Shown here: positions 38,262 through 47,559 of the stretch, in pieces
How positions within the stretch are numbered: the first letter of the stretch is position 1
How the letters are laid out: each line of letters begins with the position of its first letter
Assembly (NCBI GenBank): GCA_937997485.1
Contig: CALKTH010000009.1
Location: 62,001-126,000, forward strand
Source: an uncultured Acidimicrobiales bacterium
GTDB lineage: Bacteria > Actinomycetota > Acidimicrobiia > Acidimicrobiales > SZUA-35
Direction of reading: 5' to 3'
Length of the DNA stretch: 64,000 nucleotides
Position numbers and translations under genes: made by a program
The notes under the pieces: generated by a model
Database searches by the model: none
Told to the model about the DNA's origin: nothing
What the model saw: the letters and a program-made list of their open reading frames with translations, nothing else

Positions 38262-39161
38262 TCAGTTTCGGACGCTGATGACAACGAGATCGGTTGGCTC
38301 ACTGAGCTCCGACATGGGCAACCTCGTCACGGCAGAACGCCGACCCACGACCTGAATCAGCGAACGGCTCCCATCGGGATGCTCGGCGATGCCCTTTGCT
38401 CGCACAACGTTGTCGGCCAGCCCCTCGAGCTGCTCGGTCAATGCCTCGAGCGTGATGGGCCGGGCGATCGGCATCGTCGTGGTCTCGTGCGAATCAAACA
38501 GAGTGGCTGGTGGCACGTCGACGGGGTCTCGGTCCCGCCGGCCGCCGAGAGCGATGAAGCTGGCGCTGGCCACGGCGTCGGGCGCACTCACGAACGGCGT
38601 GTCGGGAACGATCTCTGCCAGGCGCTGGCGAACCCCTTCGACCACGTCAGCGTCGACGAGGTCCGTTTTGGTCGCAACCAGCAGATCCGCTGCTTCGAGT
38701 TGCGTTCGGTACGCAATGCCGTAGCTCGGATCGTCGACCAGCTCATCGAACACCTCAACGTCCACGAGGATGACCACGCCATCCAGCATGAAACCAGCGG
38801 TCTTGCCCCACGGAACCACGCGGTTGGGATCGGCTAAACCGGAGAGCTCAACGATCAGATGATCGGGGGGTGTCTCCCTGGCCCGAATCTGATCGAAGGC
38901 CACGCCAAAGCCATCCACCATCGTGCAGCAGACACATCCGTCGGTGAGCTCAATCGTGTCGCCCGAGCGCTTTTTGATGAGTCGCGCGTCGATGTTGACC
39001 GCCCCAGCATCGTTGACCATGACCGCGATCGGCCGGTCCGATGAAGCGAGCAACTCGTTCAGCATCGTCGTCTTCCCGGCCCCGAGATAGCCGCCAAGAA
39101 AAGTCAGCGGCACTCGTCGGCCGTCCCAAGGGAGATACTCCGGTTCCTGATACGGCACCAT
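38262..39161 (-). CDS. CobW-like G3E family GTPase
   Basis: LTFLGGYLGAGKTTMLNELL; DGCVCCTM (CxCC); ELSGLADPNRV; VATKTDLVD. Confidence 0.93.
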   Translation of the reverse strand: MVPYQEPEYLPWDGRRVPLTFLGGYLGAGKTTMLNELLASSDRPIAVMVNDAGAVNIDARLIKKRSGDTIELTDGCVCCTMVDGFGVAFDQIRARETPPDHLIVELSGLADPNRVVPWGKTAGFMLDGVVILVDVEVFDELVDDPSYGIAYRTQLEAADLLVATKTDLVDADVVEGVRQRLAEIVPDTPFVSAPDAVASASFIALGGRRDRDPVDVPPATLFDSHETTTMPIARPITLEALTEQLEGLADNVVRAKGIAEHPDGSRSLIQVVGRRSAVTRLPMSELSEPTDLVVISVRN

Positions 39162-39246
39162 TTGGAGGGTAGAGGCCGCGCTGCTGGGCCGCGACCTTCT
39201 CGAGCGGAGCGCGGCGCTGGCACCTTGCTGAGATAGACAGACCCGC

Positions 39247-40428
39247 ATGATCCGTTCGTTGCGTGTGTTCGAGGACGGCCGTTCGATCGGCCAGCTGCGG
39301 GAAGCCCGCACCAACAAGTTCACGTTCACCTACGAACCGGACGTACAACCAGAGAGCCTCGTAAGTGTGCGACTGCCCGTCGACGAAGACCGCTACTCCC
39401 CTGCGCATGTCGCCGGTTGGCTCGCTGGACTTCTGGCCGACGAGGACGCTCGAGCCCATCTGGCCGAGGTCCACGACTTCGCGCCTCACTTCGATCTTCG
39501 AGTCCTCGAAGCCATCGGGAGCGACCTTCCCGGAGCGCTCGTGTTCCTCGGAGAAGACGACGACCCGTTGCCACCCGGTCCGCCAACCGGAACACCAGTT
39601 GATCTCGAGCTCGCCTTGCATCTCGGCGAGGTCGGCGTCGTCAACGTCGACGGTCAGTGGTGTGCTCCGGACCAGGGGACTCCCAGCACCCACTGGCTTC
39701 GTCCGGAAGATCCCATGCTCCCTGGCGCCGTCGTGGCCGAGGCCTTCGGCTTGGCGGTGGCATCAGAGCTCGGACTGGCCGTGATGGAGCCCACGATCGA
39801 CCTCATCGACGGGGTTCCGGTGCTTGTCGTCGCCCGCCCAGACCGGTCCCTTGAGGATGGCCTTGTCCTCCGCCATCACATGGAGCACATGGGGCAGGTG
39901 TGCGGCATCGACACCGCTCGAAACCCTGACGCCATCTACGAAGAAGCTGACGGACCCGGCTTCATCGACGTGGCCGAACAACTGCTCGAGGTCAGTGCTG
40001 AGCCTCGGGCTGATCTCGAACAACTCGTCCGGCTCATGACCGCAGGGCTCGTGATCGGCAATGGCAACGCGCACGCTGGGATGATGCCCTTCCTCCTACC
40101 CGAGCGCCGGCTCGGCCCGGTCCACTCCATGCTCAGCACCGAGTGGTTCACCGAAGTCGAAACCGAAGAGGGTGTCCTGGAGCTCGATCACCGACTGGCG
40201 ATGAGCGTCAACGACATCTGGAAGTCCGACGGGGTCGACCACGAAGATCTCGTGATGGAGGCCACCAGGTGGCCAACATTGGGCCGTGTGATGGTGCAAC
40301 CGTGGATTGATGAGCTCCTTGCAGAGGTGCCAAACGCCGTTGAGCGAGCATCCACCCGCATCTCCGACGTACCCTCTTCCCTGGGCGACTTCGTGATCGA
40401 CCGGGCAAATGCGCTCAGTCGAGGGTGA
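39247..40428 (+). CDS. HipA-like protein, predicted pseudokinase
   Basis: HipA layout: THWLRP...VPVLVVARPDR...EHMGQVCGI...YEEADGPGFIDVAEQL...GNGNAHAGM...LGPVHSMLST; catalytic and Mg-binding Asp both replaced. Confidence 0.75.
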   Translation: MIRSLRVFEDGRSIGQLREARTNKFTFTYEPDVQPESLVSVRLPVDEDRYSPAHVAGWLAGLLADEDARAHLAEVHDFAPHFDLRVLEAIGSDLPGALVFLGEDDDPLPPGPPTGTPVDLELALHLGEVGVVNVDGQWCAPDQGTPSTHWLRPEDPMLPGAVVAEAFGLAVASELGLAVMEPTIDLIDGVPVLVVARPDRSLEDGLVLRHHMEHMGQVCGIDTARNPDAIYEEADGPGFIDVAEQLLEVSAEPRADLEQLVRLMTAGLVIGNGNAHAGMMPFLLPERRLGPVHSMLSTEWFTEVETEEGVLELDHRLAMSVNDIWKSDGVDHEDLVMEATRWPTLGRVMVQPWIDELLAEVPNAVERASTRISDVPSSLGDFVIDRANALSRG

Positions 40429-40514
40429 TGGTCGTCAATCAAGCCCATCGATCCCACTAGGGTGGCCCGCTGGACGTCCGTCCGGGTGGCGACCCCGAAC
40501 CTCAAGGAACACGA

Positions 40515-41033
40515 ATGTCGGATGTAGCGCTGTGTGAGCACGGCGAGATTGAAGTCGCCTGTCTCGACTGCTTCGGCAAGCCCCGGAAGTTGGCACCGCA
40601 GGCCAAGGTCACACAACGCACGACGAAGACGCCAAGCTCGATCAACGACACGATCGCGCCATTCACCGGCGACCTGGACCTGTCGATGGGCGTCGATGAC
40701 ATTCCTGCGCTGGTCGGCGGTTCGCATCTGCCGGCTCGCATCTTCCCTCATCACCTGCGTCGGGGCGGTTGGGTCTACCTTCGCTCCGCGGAGGCGCTCG
40801 AAGCTCGGGTCAAGGCGAAGAAGATGGTCTGGAACGACGAGCAGGCTGAGCCCGGCATGACCCTCGAGGTCGACCCTGCCACGTGGACCTCAGATCTTGG
40901 CATTGAGCTCGGGTGGCTCGCCGTCCAGCAGCAGACCGGCTATCGGTACCTCGCCACAAATGAGGACGGCACCGTCGTCCACTACAAGGGCGGCAAGCCC
41001 GTCGTGAAGCCTGAAGAGGACGACGACGAGTAA
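40515..41033 (+). CDS. hypothetical protein with N-terminal CEHG-CLDC motif
   Basis: MSDVALCEHGEIEVACLDCFGKPRKL...; acidic C-terminus. Confidence 0.7.
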   Translation: MSDVALCEHGEIEVACLDCFGKPRKLAPQAKVTQRTTKTPSSINDTIAPFTGDLDLSMGVDDIPALVGGSHLPARIFPHHLRRGGWVYLRSAEALEARVKAKKMVWNDEQAEPGMTLEVDPATWTSDLGIELGWLAVQQQTGYRYLATNEDGTVVHYKGGKPVVKPEEDDDE

Positions 41034-41087
41034 CAGCGATCAACCCGACGAGCGCGCTCCTCGGACGTGATCACATCTCAAGCTCGA

Positions 41088-41459
41088 CTACTTCTCGATG
41101 CGACGGGCAAAGCTCAGCTCGTGTCCGTCTGGATCCCGCAGATGGAAATAGCGCTCGCCCCACGGGGCGTCTGATGGTTCCATCATCGGCTCGTATCCGT
41201 TCGATCGGGCCGTCGCCCAGGTGGCATCGGGGTCGGGCACATGAAAGATCACTCGACCCCAGAAGCCTGCCGGGGCGCCCTCGCTCGCGGTGAGATTCAC
41301 AAAGTTCTGACCGAACTGCAGTGACGAGAACGGCTCGTCGGGCCCGCCAAAGACGAGTTCGAAGCCGAGCACCGCGTAGAACTGGCACGAGGCCGCCATG
41401 TCGGTGCAGAGAAGCGTGATCGCGTTGATCTCTCGATGCGGGTGATCATTCGACGACAT
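41088..41459 (-). CDS. VOC family (glyoxalase-like) protein
   Basis: REINAITLLCTDMAASCQFYAVLGFELVFGG...FHVPDPDATWATARSNGYEP...WGERYFHLRDPDGHELSFA. Confidence 0.9.
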   Translation of the reverse strand: MSSNDHPHREINAITLLCTDMAASCQFYAVLGFELVFGGPDEPFSSLQFGQNFVNLTASEGAPAGFWGRVIFHVPDPDATWATARSNGYEPMMEPSDAPWGERYFHLRDPDGHELSFARRIEK

Positions 41460-41483
41460 CCAGCGAGACTAGGGCCTCCTTCG

Positions 41484-42674
41484 CTAGCCGATGGCGTCGT
41501 GGGCTCGATCAAAAGGACCGTCGGCCAGGATCCACGAGCCTCCCGCCGCCTGATCGCGCTCGAACCGCCACCAGCGACGCTGCGCATCTACCCGCAGTTG
41601 GGTCACCGACCCATCGAGATCAGCGGCCACGTCACCCAGAGCGCCGGGAGCGGCAGCGGTGAGATCGATGGCTCGTAGGCCCGGCTCGCCCCCGACGTTC
41701 CACGCGGCCACCGCCCGAGTCAGCTCCTCAGCGTCCATGTTGAAGACCTCGCAGACCCGAGCGCTGAGCGCTGCGGTTGTTCCGTCGGCAGCAGCCACCA
41801 TGCGGATCGCATCGTCTCGTGGATCAAGCCGCAGCCCGCTCACGGCCTCGTCGGTGAGCAGGCCCAGAGCACGTTGCGCCGCATCGGCCACGAGTCGTTG
41901 GAGGTCTTCAGCCCGCACGCCGCTATCCAGCGGAGGTTCCTGCAGGAGTGCAACCGGAACACCGGCGACGAGGGGCGTTCGGCGGTGAGGCCCAGGAATC
42001 GGACCAGGTGAGGATCGGTGCGCGGCCGCTGCCGCCATGCCGGCGTCAGCACCGCGCGGTTCATGACTTGTCGGCCCGGCCGACGCGCCAGACCGCTTCT
42101 CCCGTTGTTCTCGCAACGCGTCGAGAAAGCGTTGACGATCCATGCCCCGCAGAAGCAAGTAGAGCCACGGATCCGCCTCGATCATCTCCACGAGTCGGGC
42201 GCAAAGGGCGAAGACATGCTTGCACGGCTCATGCCAGTCGGGACAGGAGCAGTCGGGCCCGAGGTCGCCCTTTCCAAGCTGCAGCGGAACTCCGAGATCA
42301 CTGGCGATGGCCGCGACTTCGGCGGGGATCGAGCCGGTCAGAAGCTGAGCCGACACCGCAGGGCGGGTAGCGATCTCATCGATGAGACGAATCCAATCGG
42401 CGTCGGAGAGCGCTCGCACGCCGAGCTGCGCTGTCCACGGCCGACGGCGTGTGTCTGTCGGGTCATCCTCCACCACCGATCGGGCATGGCGAGTGCGGAC
42501 CACTGACTGCCGCATCGTGGCGCTTCCGGGTTCAACCTCAAGGTCGTGATCCGGCTCGCGACGAGCGAGCGATCGACCGCTGTCCAGTTGGCTGGTATCG
42601 GTGAACGCATCGTTCTCGAAGGCGGACGAGAACACGACCGACCACCACGCACCACGCTGGGCTTGGGCCATCAC
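41484..42674 (-). CDS. SWIM zinc finger protein
   Basis: CSCPDWHEPCKHVFALCARLVEMIEADPWLYLLLRG (CxC...CxH); overlaps SNF2 gene by 4 nt. Confidence 0.88.
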   Translation of the reverse strand: MMAQAQRGAWWSVVFSSAFENDAFTDTSQLDSGRSLARREPDHDLEVEPGSATMRQSVVRTRHARSVVEDDPTDTRRRPWTAQLGVRALSDADWIRLIDEIATRPAVSAQLLTGSIPAEVAAIASDLGVPLQLGKGDLGPDCSCPDWHEPCKHVFALCARLVEMIEADPWLYLLLRGMDRQRFLDALREQREKRSGASAGPTSHEPRGADAGMAAAAAHRSSPGPIPGPHRRTPLVAGVPVALLQEPPLDSGVRAEDLQRLVADAAQRALGLLTDEAVSGLRLDPRDDAIRMVAAADGTTAALSARVCEVFNMDAEELTRAVAAWNVGGEPGLRAIDLTAAAPGALGDVAADLDGSVTQLRVDAQRRWWRFERDQAAGGSWILADGPFDRAHDAIG

Positions 42675-45600
42675 GCAGCTCCCTGTTCGCCAACCGGCGG
42701 CTCTCCGAAGGGAAGCTCTCCAGCGCCGGTTGGGAGATGGGCGGTGCTGAAGTCCAGTGAGGCATCGAGGTTCACGAGATTCGCAAGGTCCTCGTCGCTG
42801 AGGTTGGAGATCCAGCGATCGCCACCACCGCCGACGACCCGATCAGCCAAGTCCCGCTTCTCGGTGAGCAGCTGGGCCACTCGATCTTCCACGGTTCCCT
42901 CGGTGATCAGCCGGTGCACGGTCACGGCCTTCGTCTGGCCGATGCGGTACGCACGATCGGTGGCTTGATCTTCGACCGCTGGGTTCCACCAACGGTCGTA
43001 GTGGATCACGTTCGTCGCTGCCGTGAGGTTCAGGCCGGTTCCTCCCGCTTTCAGCGACAGCACGAGCACGGGGAGCTCGCCTCGTTGGAATCGATCGACC
43101 AGCGTTTGTCGAGCGGCAATAGAAAGGCCGCCGTGGAGGATCTCCGCAGTCTTTCGCTCGCCGAGCGAGGACTGTCCGTTTCGTCCGAAGCGGTCCCCGC
43201 CGGTGCGGTGTTGATCGTTCAAATGCTGCACCAGTAGCTCGCCCATGGCGACGTATTGCGAGAAGATCAGCGAGGACTCACCGGCATCGATTGCCTGCCC
43301 AATCAACTGATCTAGCGCTTCGAGTTTGCCGGAGCGGCCGACGAGGGGCCGGCGTTCACCGAGGTAGTGCGCCGGATGGTTCGTGATCTGCTTCAGAGCC
43401 GTGAGCATGCGCAACACGAGACCGTGTCTGGCCAAGCCATCGTTCTGGGCGAGATCGAACAGCGCTTCCTCGGTGGTGGCCTTGTAGAGCGAGATCTGCT
43501 CGTCGGTGAGCGGAACCACAAGGTCACGTTCGGTCTTGGCTGGAAGCTCCGGCGCAATTCCAGGATCGCTCTTGCGGCGGCGGAGCAAGAACGGCTCGAT
43601 GATCCGGGTCAGACGAGTAAGTGCCTGCTCGTTACCCTCCCGTTCGATGGGGATCGCCGTCTCCCGCCGGAAGGTCTCCAACGGACCGAGCAGGCCCGGC
43701 ACGGTCCAGTCGATGATGGACCACAACTCGACGAGGCGATTCTCGATCGGTGTGCCCGTCAGCGCCAGCTTGCTATGGCTCTCGATGGTTCGAAGCGAGC
43801 GTGCGGTTCTCGACCGAGGATTCTTCGCGTTCTGTGCTTCGTCAGCTGCGATGAGGTCCCACGTGTGGGCAGCCAACGTCTCGGCGTCGGAGCGGACGAC
43901 GCCATACGTGGTGATGACGATGTCTCCGTTCCGGACTCGGCCCAGCTTCCGGTTTGGTCCGTGGAACCGTCGAACTCGAACCCCCGGCAAGAACTTGGCC
44001 GCCTCCCGCTCCCAGTTCGCCAGGAGCGAGGTGGGACACACCACAAGTGTGCCGACGCCCGTTTCGCGTGGCTGATCGCTCTCCTCCATACGGTGGGCAT
44101 GCAGCGCAAGGACCTGGATGGTCTTGCCCAGGCCCATGTCGTCGGCCAGGCAGCCACCGAACCCGGCCTCGACGAGGTCGGCCATCCACGCCAAGCCACG
44201 CCGCTGATAGGGACGGAGCGTGGCTTGAAGGGCAGCAGGCTCGGCCTGCTCCCGGTCGTTGTCCGACGACAGCAGCGAACGCATGACGGCGTTCAGGTTT
44301 GGGCCGATCACGATCTCGATGTCGTGGTCTTTGCCGTCGATGTGGACCGGACCATCGGAGCCATCCGCCCCGAGCACGGCGGCCACGGCATCAGCGGCGT
44401 TGAGTCGAGGCGGTGCCTCGGTGAGTTGCTTGCGCGTGGCCGCATCGAGACGGATCCAGCGACCGCGGAACGGGATGACCGCTCGTTTCGCCTCGGCCAA
44501 CGCATCGAGTTCCTCTCGTTGCAGGGCGCTGCCCTCAAGCAGAAACTCCCACTTCACGTCGAGGAGCGCATTGAGCGCGGTCATCGAGGGCAGACCACCT
44601 GCGGGAAGCGAGGCGTCGACCAGGAGGCGTCGCTCGATCGGAGCGAACATCAGCTCCGCCGGCCAATGCAGATCGACGCCCACAGCTTCGAGCTCTTCGA
44701 CTCGGTCCAGGACTTCCTCGATCTCTTCTCCCGCCAGCATCAAGTGCGTGGGCTGATCTGTGTCGAGCCCTCGACGTAGGGTCGGGCAGATCTCCGAGGC
44801 TCGGGCCAGACCGGCCAGGAGCTCGATTTCTGCCTGTCCATCGAATCGATCGGCGATCGTGCCGCGTGCGGTCACACTCCGGACCTCGATCCCACCCGGG
44901 CTTCGCTCGACGGCACCGAAGAGCTCGGCGGCATCGATCATCAGCGACGGATCGAGCACGCTCCGCAACCGAAAAACGATGCGCCACCACGCGTCGAAGG
45001 TGACCGCATTGGGGTCTTCCGGATCGTCGAGCGCGGGTGGGTGAAGCTGGAGCACAAGGCCGGTCGATGAGCAGTGCGGTCCAGCGACATCGGAGACCCA
45101 TGGTCGAAGATGACGCACCCGCGTCGGATCTTTGTGGGCGAACACAGGACTGGACGCAACTGAGGCTGCCGCCGGGGAACGAACGAGTCGATCACCCACA
45201 GCATCAAAACAGGCTCGGATCGCCCAGACCGGGTCAACGATCCGTCCGCGGATCGGACCCGTTGGTGTGCAGTGTCCGACCGCAGGCATGGCTCTGGCCA
45301 ACGCGTCGACCGCCAGTCGATCGTCGTGTTCGAGCGGATCGACGCGCCACGTGTCCCAGCCATCGGGGCTGACCCAGGGCAACAACCGTCCCCGAGCGAT
45401 CAGCCCGAGGGCCATCTGCACCGCCGCCGCCCACGCCCGCACCGACGGATGCAGCGCCGCAGCTGCCTCCGAGCGCAAGGGAATCGACCCGAGCAGATCG
45501 ACGGCGAGCGGCATCGGCAATCGCCGAGCCGACACTCGAACCCGCTCGGTTCCCCGTCCGCTCGCCGGCAGCACGAGGTCCAGTTCTGTGGTCTTCAGCT

Positions 45601-45784
45601 CAATGCTCGGGGGTCCCTGGGCCGACGGATCAAGCATGTGGGCGGCGGCGAACAGACCGCCCGTTTGTTGTTCGTTCCAGAGGGCGAACCACGAGCCACG
45701 TGCGGGGTCGACCGAAACGAATGTGCAGGCGGTTTCGGCTGTGAGCATCTCACGCCACGCGGGCTCGGGGTCGGAACGGTCCAC
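42671..45784 (-). CDS. SNF2-family DEAD/DEAH-like ATPase (copy 1)
   Basis: LRPYQRRGLAWMADLVEAGFGGCLADDMGLGKTIQVLAL; ADEAQNAKN; LTGTPIENRLVELWSIIDW; LSLKAGGTGLNLTAATNVIHYDRWWNPAVEDQATDRAYRIGQ. GTG start at 45784 assumed. Confidence 0.93.
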   Translation of the reverse strand: MDRSDPEPAWREMLTAETACTFVSVDPARGSWFALWNEQQTGGLFAAAHMLDPSAQGPPSIELKTTELDLVLPASGRGTERVRVSARRLPMPLAVDLLGSIPLRSEAAAALHPSVRAWAAAVQMALGLIARGRLLPWVSPDGWDTWRVDPLEHDDRLAVDALARAMPAVGHCTPTGPIRGRIVDPVWAIRACFDAVGDRLVRSPAAASVASSPVFAHKDPTRVRHLRPWVSDVAGPHCSSTGLVLQLHPPALDDPEDPNAVTFDAWWRIVFRLRSVLDPSLMIDAAELFGAVERSPGGIEVRSVTARGTIADRFDGQAEIELLAGLARASEICPTLRRGLDTDQPTHLMLAGEEIEEVLDRVEELEAVGVDLHWPAELMFAPIERRLLVDASLPAGGLPSMTALNALLDVKWEFLLEGSALQREELDALAEAKRAVIPFRGRWIRLDAATRKQLTEAPPRLNAADAVAAVLGADGSDGPVHIDGKDHDIEIVIGPNLNAVMRSLLSSDNDREQAEPAALQATLRPYQRRGLAWMADLVEAGFGGCLADDMGLGKTIQVLALHAHRMEESDQPRETGVGTLVVCPTSLLANWEREAAKFLPGVRVRRFHGPNRKLGRVRNGDIVITTYGVVRSDAETLAAHTWDLIAADEAQNAKNPRSRTARSLRTIESHSKLALTGTPIENRLVELWSIIDWTVPGLLGPLETFRRETAIPIEREGNEQALTRLTRIIEPFLLRRRKSDPGIAPELPAKTERDLVVPLTDEQISLYKATTEEALFDLAQNDGLARHGLVLRMLTALKQITNHPAHYLGERRPLVGRSGKLEALDQLIGQAIDAGESSLIFSQYVAMGELLVQHLNDQHRTGGDRFGRNGQSSLGERKTAEILHGGLSIAARQTLVDRFQRGELPVLVLSLKAGGTGLNLTAATNVIHYDRWWNPAVEDQATDRAYRIGQTKAVTVHRLITEGTVEDRVAQLLTEKRDLADRVVGGGGDRWISNLSDEDLANLVNLDASLDFSTAHLPTGAGELPFGEPPVGEQGAA

Positions 45785-45917
45785 GGCCGAGAGCTTAGAG
45801 CGAACAGGCGTTCGAATGTGCGAGATCGGACGGCAATCGGTGGATTGGGGTGCCGGAGCCGTTCTTCGAGTCTCGCCTTCTTCGCCGCGGCATGAGCTCG
45901 CAGATAGCGTGCGGCCG

Positions 45918-46823
45918 GTGTCGACCGTCGAATTGCTCGTCAACGTGCTTGGGCCGGTCGTTGCCCTCGTGGCGATCGGCGCGTTCGCCGGACCCCGGCT
46001 CAAGATCCACAGCGGTTCGCTCTCGGCCCTGGCCTACTGGGTGCTCGGACCTGCGTTCGTCTTCGATCTGTTCCGAACCAGCGCGCTGGAGGGCGGCGAG
46101 ATCATCCGGCTTGTCGCCGCTGGTGCGGTGGGCATGGTGGCAGCAGGTACCGCTTCGTTCGCCGCTAGCCGATCGCTCGGCAACTCTCGATCGGTCGCTG
46201 CGGCCTCCATGCTGTCCAGCACCTACGGCAACGTCGGCAATGCTGGACTCGCCATCACCGTGTTCGCCATCGGCGACGACGCACTAGCGGCGGCCGGCGT
46301 GCTGATGCTCTCGATCAACGCCACGGGTATCGCCCTCGGCGTTGGCCTCGCTGCGGGACAAACACTGGGCCCATTGGGTGCCCTGCGCCGGGCACTGCTG
46401 GCGCCAATGACGCTTGCAGCTGCCCTCGCCGTGGTCATGAACATCGTCGATGTCGGCCTGCCCGTGGTGGCCGCCCGCTCCGTCACACTGATGTCTGGAG
46501 CCCTCATTCCCGTGATGCTCATCACCCTCGGAGTCCAGTTGATGGGCACCGGGCTCACCCGCCCCGACGCCACACTCGGCTCGGTTGCCGTCAGCAAGCT
46601 GCTGATTGCTCCGGCAGCGGCCGTCGGCGCGGCGCTACTCCTCGGCCTTGAAGGCGACCTCGTGAGCACCGTGGCCATCCAATCAGCCATGCCGCCCGCC
46701 GTCTTCACCATGGTTGTGGCGATGGAACACCATCTCGAAGCGGAGCGAGTGACCCACTCTCTCGTCGCCACAACGCTGGCGTCGCTGATCACGCTGCCGA
46801 TTGTGCTCACCCTCACGGCATGA
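45918..46823 (+). CDS. AEC family transporter
   Basis: VELLVNVLGPVVALVAIGAFAG...; STYGNVGNAGLAITVFAIGDDAL; ~9-10 TM; GTG start. Confidence 0.87.
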   Translation: MSTVELLVNVLGPVVALVAIGAFAGPRLKIHSGSLSALAYWVLGPAFVFDLFRTSALEGGEIIRLVAAGAVGMVAAGTASFAASRSLGNSRSVAAASMLSSTYGNVGNAGLAITVFAIGDDALAAAGVLMLSINATGIALGVGLAAGQTLGPLGALRRALLAPMTLAAALAVVMNIVDVGLPVVAARSVTLMSGALIPVMLITLGVQLMGTGLTRPDATLGSVAVSKLLIAPAAAVGAALLLGLEGDLVSTVAIQSAMPPAVFTMVVAMEHHLEAERVTHSLVATTLASLITLPIVLTLTA

Positions 46824-46833
46824 CGGACCTCGG

Positions 46834-47508
46834 ATGACGGCCACCAGCGAAGCTGATCCGACGCGTGGGCTTCTCCATCTCCGCTCGCCAGCGGAAACGG
46901 CGCGGCGCCTTCCCCAGGTGGTCATCGGCCTGGTGCTCTTCGGAGTCGGCATTCGCTGCATGATCAGCGGCGACCTCGGGCTCGGGCCGTGGGATGTGTT
47001 CCATCGGAGTGTGGCCAGTCGCAGCGGGCTCAGCCTGGGCACGGTCATCATGCTCACTGGCGTGGTCGTGGTCCTCGGGTTCGTTCCACTCCGGGAACGA
47101 CTCGGTCTTGGCACCTTGCTGAATGCGATCGTGATTGGCGTGGCCGCCGACGCCAGCGCCCCGTTCATCGAGCCCGCCTCCGAGCTCTGGGCGCGCGTTG
47201 GGCTCATGATCTTGGGACCGATCGTGATCGCGTTCGGGACGGGCCTCTATTTGGGTGGAGGGCTCGGACCGGGTCCGAGGGACGGCATCATGACCGGGCT
47301 TGCCAAGCGAGGCATACCAGTCTGGAAAGCCCGAACTGCCATCGAGGTGACGGTGCTCATCGTTGGCCTCGCTCTGGATCCCGAACTCCTGGACGGTGGA
47401 GTCTTCGATACGGACCTGAACGCGGGCACCCTCTGGTTCGCCTTCGGCATCGGGCCGATGATCCAGTTCTTTCTTCCAAAGCTCCGCATGCGCGACCGGG
47501 GCGACTGA
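46834..47508 (+). CDS. YczE/YitT-like integral membrane protein
   Basis: VVIGLVLFGVGIRCMISGDLGLGPWDVFHRSVASRSGLSLGTVIMLTG...GGGLGPGPRDGIMTGL. Confidence 0.85.
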   Translation: MTATSEADPTRGLLHLRSPAETARRLPQVVIGLVLFGVGIRCMISGDLGLGPWDVFHRSVASRSGLSLGTVIMLTGVVVVLGFVPLRERLGLGTLLNAIVIGVAADASAPFIEPASELWARVGLMILGPIVIAFGTGLYLGGGLGPGPRDGIMTGLAKRGIPVWKARTAIEVTVLIVGLALDPELLDGGVFDTDLNAGTLWFAFGIGPMIQFFLPKLRMRDRGD

Positions 47509-47559
47509 GAACATTGGACCGGCCCGCTCGACCCACCAAGCGCGGGAGGGGCGTTGCGG

